Source: Nostoc cf. edaphicum LEGE 07299 (lineage in GTDB: Bacteria; Cyanobacteriota; Cyanobacteriia; Cyanobacteriales; Nostocaceae). From it: DNA of 6,784 nucleotides. This document shows, in pieces, positions 5,578 through 6,784 of this stretch (positions are counted from its first letter, which is position 1; each line of letters starts with the position of its first letter). The notes beneath the pieces are model-generated. The model saw only the letters and a program-made list of their open reading frames with translations, searched no databases and had not been told where the DNA came from. The stretch is taken from contig NZ_JADEXF010000178.1 in assembly GCF_015207245.1 (NCBI RefSeq), positions 1 through 6,784 on the forward strand. Reading direction: 5' to 3'. The position numbers were made by a program, and so were the translations under genes.

Positions 5578-5648
5578 TTTCATTCAAAAATCGATTGTTA
5601 AAATAACTCTTACTTTGTCAAAATATCACTCCATATAATAAAAAGCGC

Positions 5649-6623
5649 ATGACTACTAAACCGAAGATTTTCATTGATGGGGAATCGGGAACCACAGGCT
5701 TACAAATTTACTCACGCCTGAACCAACGGGATGATATCGAGTTAGTTAGCATTGAAGCATCTAAACGTAAAGATGCAAATGAGCGAACCAAACTAATCAA
5801 TGCTGTTGATGTTATCATTCTCTGCCTGCCTGATGATGCGGCCCGTGAAGCTGTTAGCTTAGTCAGTAATACTAGAGTTAAGATCCTTGATGCTAGTAGT
5901 GCCCATCGTACAGCTAAGGATTGGGTATATGGTTTCCCAGAACTAAATCCAGGACAACGAGAGAAAATCGCCAGCGCTCAGTTTGTCAGCAATCCGGGCT
6001 GTTATCCCACAGGATTTTTAGCTTGTATTCGTCCGTTAATTGCTAAAGGACTCCTGAACAGTAACTTTCCCATCACCGTTAATGCAGTGTCAGGTTACTC
6101 TGGTGGCGGAAAGAATCTGATTAAACAATATAATACCCTCCACGAACAGCAAGCCGGCACAAAGTCGCTCTACCCTTATGGCATCTACGGTTTGCAGTTT
6201 GGGCATAAGCACGTCAAAGAAATGCATCAGTATTCAGGGTTAGCATCACCGCCGCTATTCGTACCCGCCGTGGGAGATTTTGAGCAGGGGATGTTAGTAC
6301 AAGTACCTTTACCACTGGCAACTTTGGATAATCCACCATCAGGTAAAGTTATCTATGAAGCGATCGCTGACTACTACCAAAGTGAAAAATTCGTGCAGGT
6401 TGCTCCATTCCAAGATTCTACACTGCTGAGAGACGGAACATTTCTGGATGCGATTGCACTGAACGGTACTAATATTGTTCAGGTTTTTGTATTTGCCAAT
6501 GACACCGCCAAAGAAGTCTTGCTAGTTGCTCGTCTTGACAATCTGGGTAAAGGCGCATCAGGAGCCGCAGTCCAAAACCTAAACATCATGCTCGGTTTTC
6601 CAGAAGAGTTGGGATTGTCATGA
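5649..6623 (+). CDS. argC: N-acetyl-gamma-glutamyl-phosphate reductase, type 2
   Basis: Reduces N-acetyl-glutamyl-5-phosphate with NADPH to the semialdehyde, the third step of arginine synthesis, in the cytoplasm. At 324 residues it belongs to the shorter type-2 ArgC class. The N-terminal Rossmann loop GESGTTG is at 11-17. LDASSAHRT is at 80-88. The catalytic cysteine is C118 in SNPGCYPTGF. VSGYSGGGK spans 147-155, and histidines H186/H188 lie in FGHKHVKEM, the region holding the family's catalytic histidine. LDNLGKGASGAAVQN near 296-310 is the conserved C-terminal NADP-side segment. No disruption is seen. ATG 5649 is the start, with no good Shine-Dalgarno. A TATAAT at 5634-5639 ends only 9 bp before it, so if this is the promoter the message would be nearly leaderless. 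Many filamentous cyanobacteria also have a longer type-1 argC elsewhere, and whether this one is primary or a paralogue cannot be told here. No other arg gene is adjacent. Confidence 0.93.
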   Translation: MTTKPKIFIDGESGTTGLQIYSRLNQRDDIELVSIEASKRKDANERTKLINAVDVIILCLPDDAAREAVSLVSNTRVKILDASSAHRTAKDWVYGFPELNPGQREKIASAQFVSNPGCYPTGFLACIRPLIAKGLLNSNFPITVNAVSGYSGGGKNLIKQYNTLHEQQAGTKSLYPYGIYGLQFGHKHVKEMHQYSGLASPPLFVPAVGDFEQGMLVQVPLPLATLDNPPSGKVIYEAIADYYQSEKFVQVAPFQDSTLLRDGTFLDAIALNGTNIVQVFVFANDTAKEVLLVARLDNLGKGASGAAVQNLNIMLGFPEELGLS

Positions 6624-6635
6624 AAAAGGGTTAAG

Positions 6636-6784
6636 CAGTGGGCAGCAGGGGAGCAGCACTTCTTTACGAAACGCTGCGCGAGCTTGCTTCCACGTTCGCG
6701 CGGCGTGCCGTAAGCAAGTGGTACGGCTACGCTCTGTTACCGAGGAGAAGTTACATTAAGTTTTTCCCCTCTGCCCCTCTGCAC
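6636..6784. repeat. Repeat mosaic after argC, running off the window
   Basis: A noncoding stretch assembled from several short repeat types. It begins with a G-rich run (GGGCAGCAGGGGAGCAGC, from 6641) and ends with a C-rich run (CCCCTCTGCCCCTCTGC, 6766-6782), which are imperfectly complementary. Between them are ACGCTGCGCGA (6671-6681, also in the upstream pseudogene), a hairpin CTTGCTT/AAGCAAG (6683-6689 with 6712-6718) enclosing CACG/CGTG, and GGCTACGC (6725-6732, also at the glpK start). Similar G-rich and C-rich runs are common in Nostoc spacers. It could also act as an argC transcript end, but no classical stem plus U-run terminator is visible. Confidence 0.6.

Noticed and set aside
5615..5639. 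Full sigma-70-type promoter for argC (TTGTCA plus TATAAT)
   Set aside because: The two hexamers are only 13 bp apart, too close to act together. Only the -10-like element is mentioned, under argC.

Overview
The window looks like chromosomal DNA of a filamentous, heterocyst-type cyanobacterium (Nostoc/Anabaena/Calothrix group). The evidence is an AT-rich background, six copies of the HIP1 octamer GCGATCGC (at 2073, 3569, 4101, 4302, 4499 and 6360, all inside genes), long repeat-laden spacers, and protein sequences of Nostocales type. The genus is inferred from sequence style, not from a marker gene.

Layout: 1-506 is an AT-rich leader region with a possible C-terminal gene tail at the left edge, a candidate promoter and two short palindromes. 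507-1676 (+) encodes a PAS-Crp/Fnr-type transcription regulator. It converges on 1707-2396 (-), a CPBP-family (CAAX protease/bacteriocin-processing type) membrane protein. 2397-3286 is an 890-bp spacer holding a heptamer tandem repeat, a 92-bp cruciform MITE-like element, a second nested inverted repeat, and a short reverse-strand open stretch of unknown nature. 3287-4843 (+) is glpK, glycerol kinase. 4953-5577 (+) is a decayed gene of a cyanobacterial PD-(D/E)XK-like family, split over three frames by a small hairpin-repeat insertion and a one-base deletion, with a nonsense codon near its end. 5649-6623 (+) is argC of the short type-2 class, followed by a mosaic of short cyanobacterial repeats to the right edge.

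The intact genes do not form an obvious pathway. glpK makes glycerol-3-phosphate for lipid and carbon metabolism, ArgC carries out the third step of arginine synthesis, the PAS-Crp protein is a sensor-regulator with unknown signal, and the CPBP protein is a putative intramembrane protease. Spacers and the convergent pair suggest mostly single-gene transcription units.

I found no convincing new multi-gene system. The most informative features are the pseudogene, which shows gene decay in progress with a repeat inside it, the dense and structurally distinct repeats, the protein-like reverse frame at 3080-3217, and the palindromes in front of the regulator gene.
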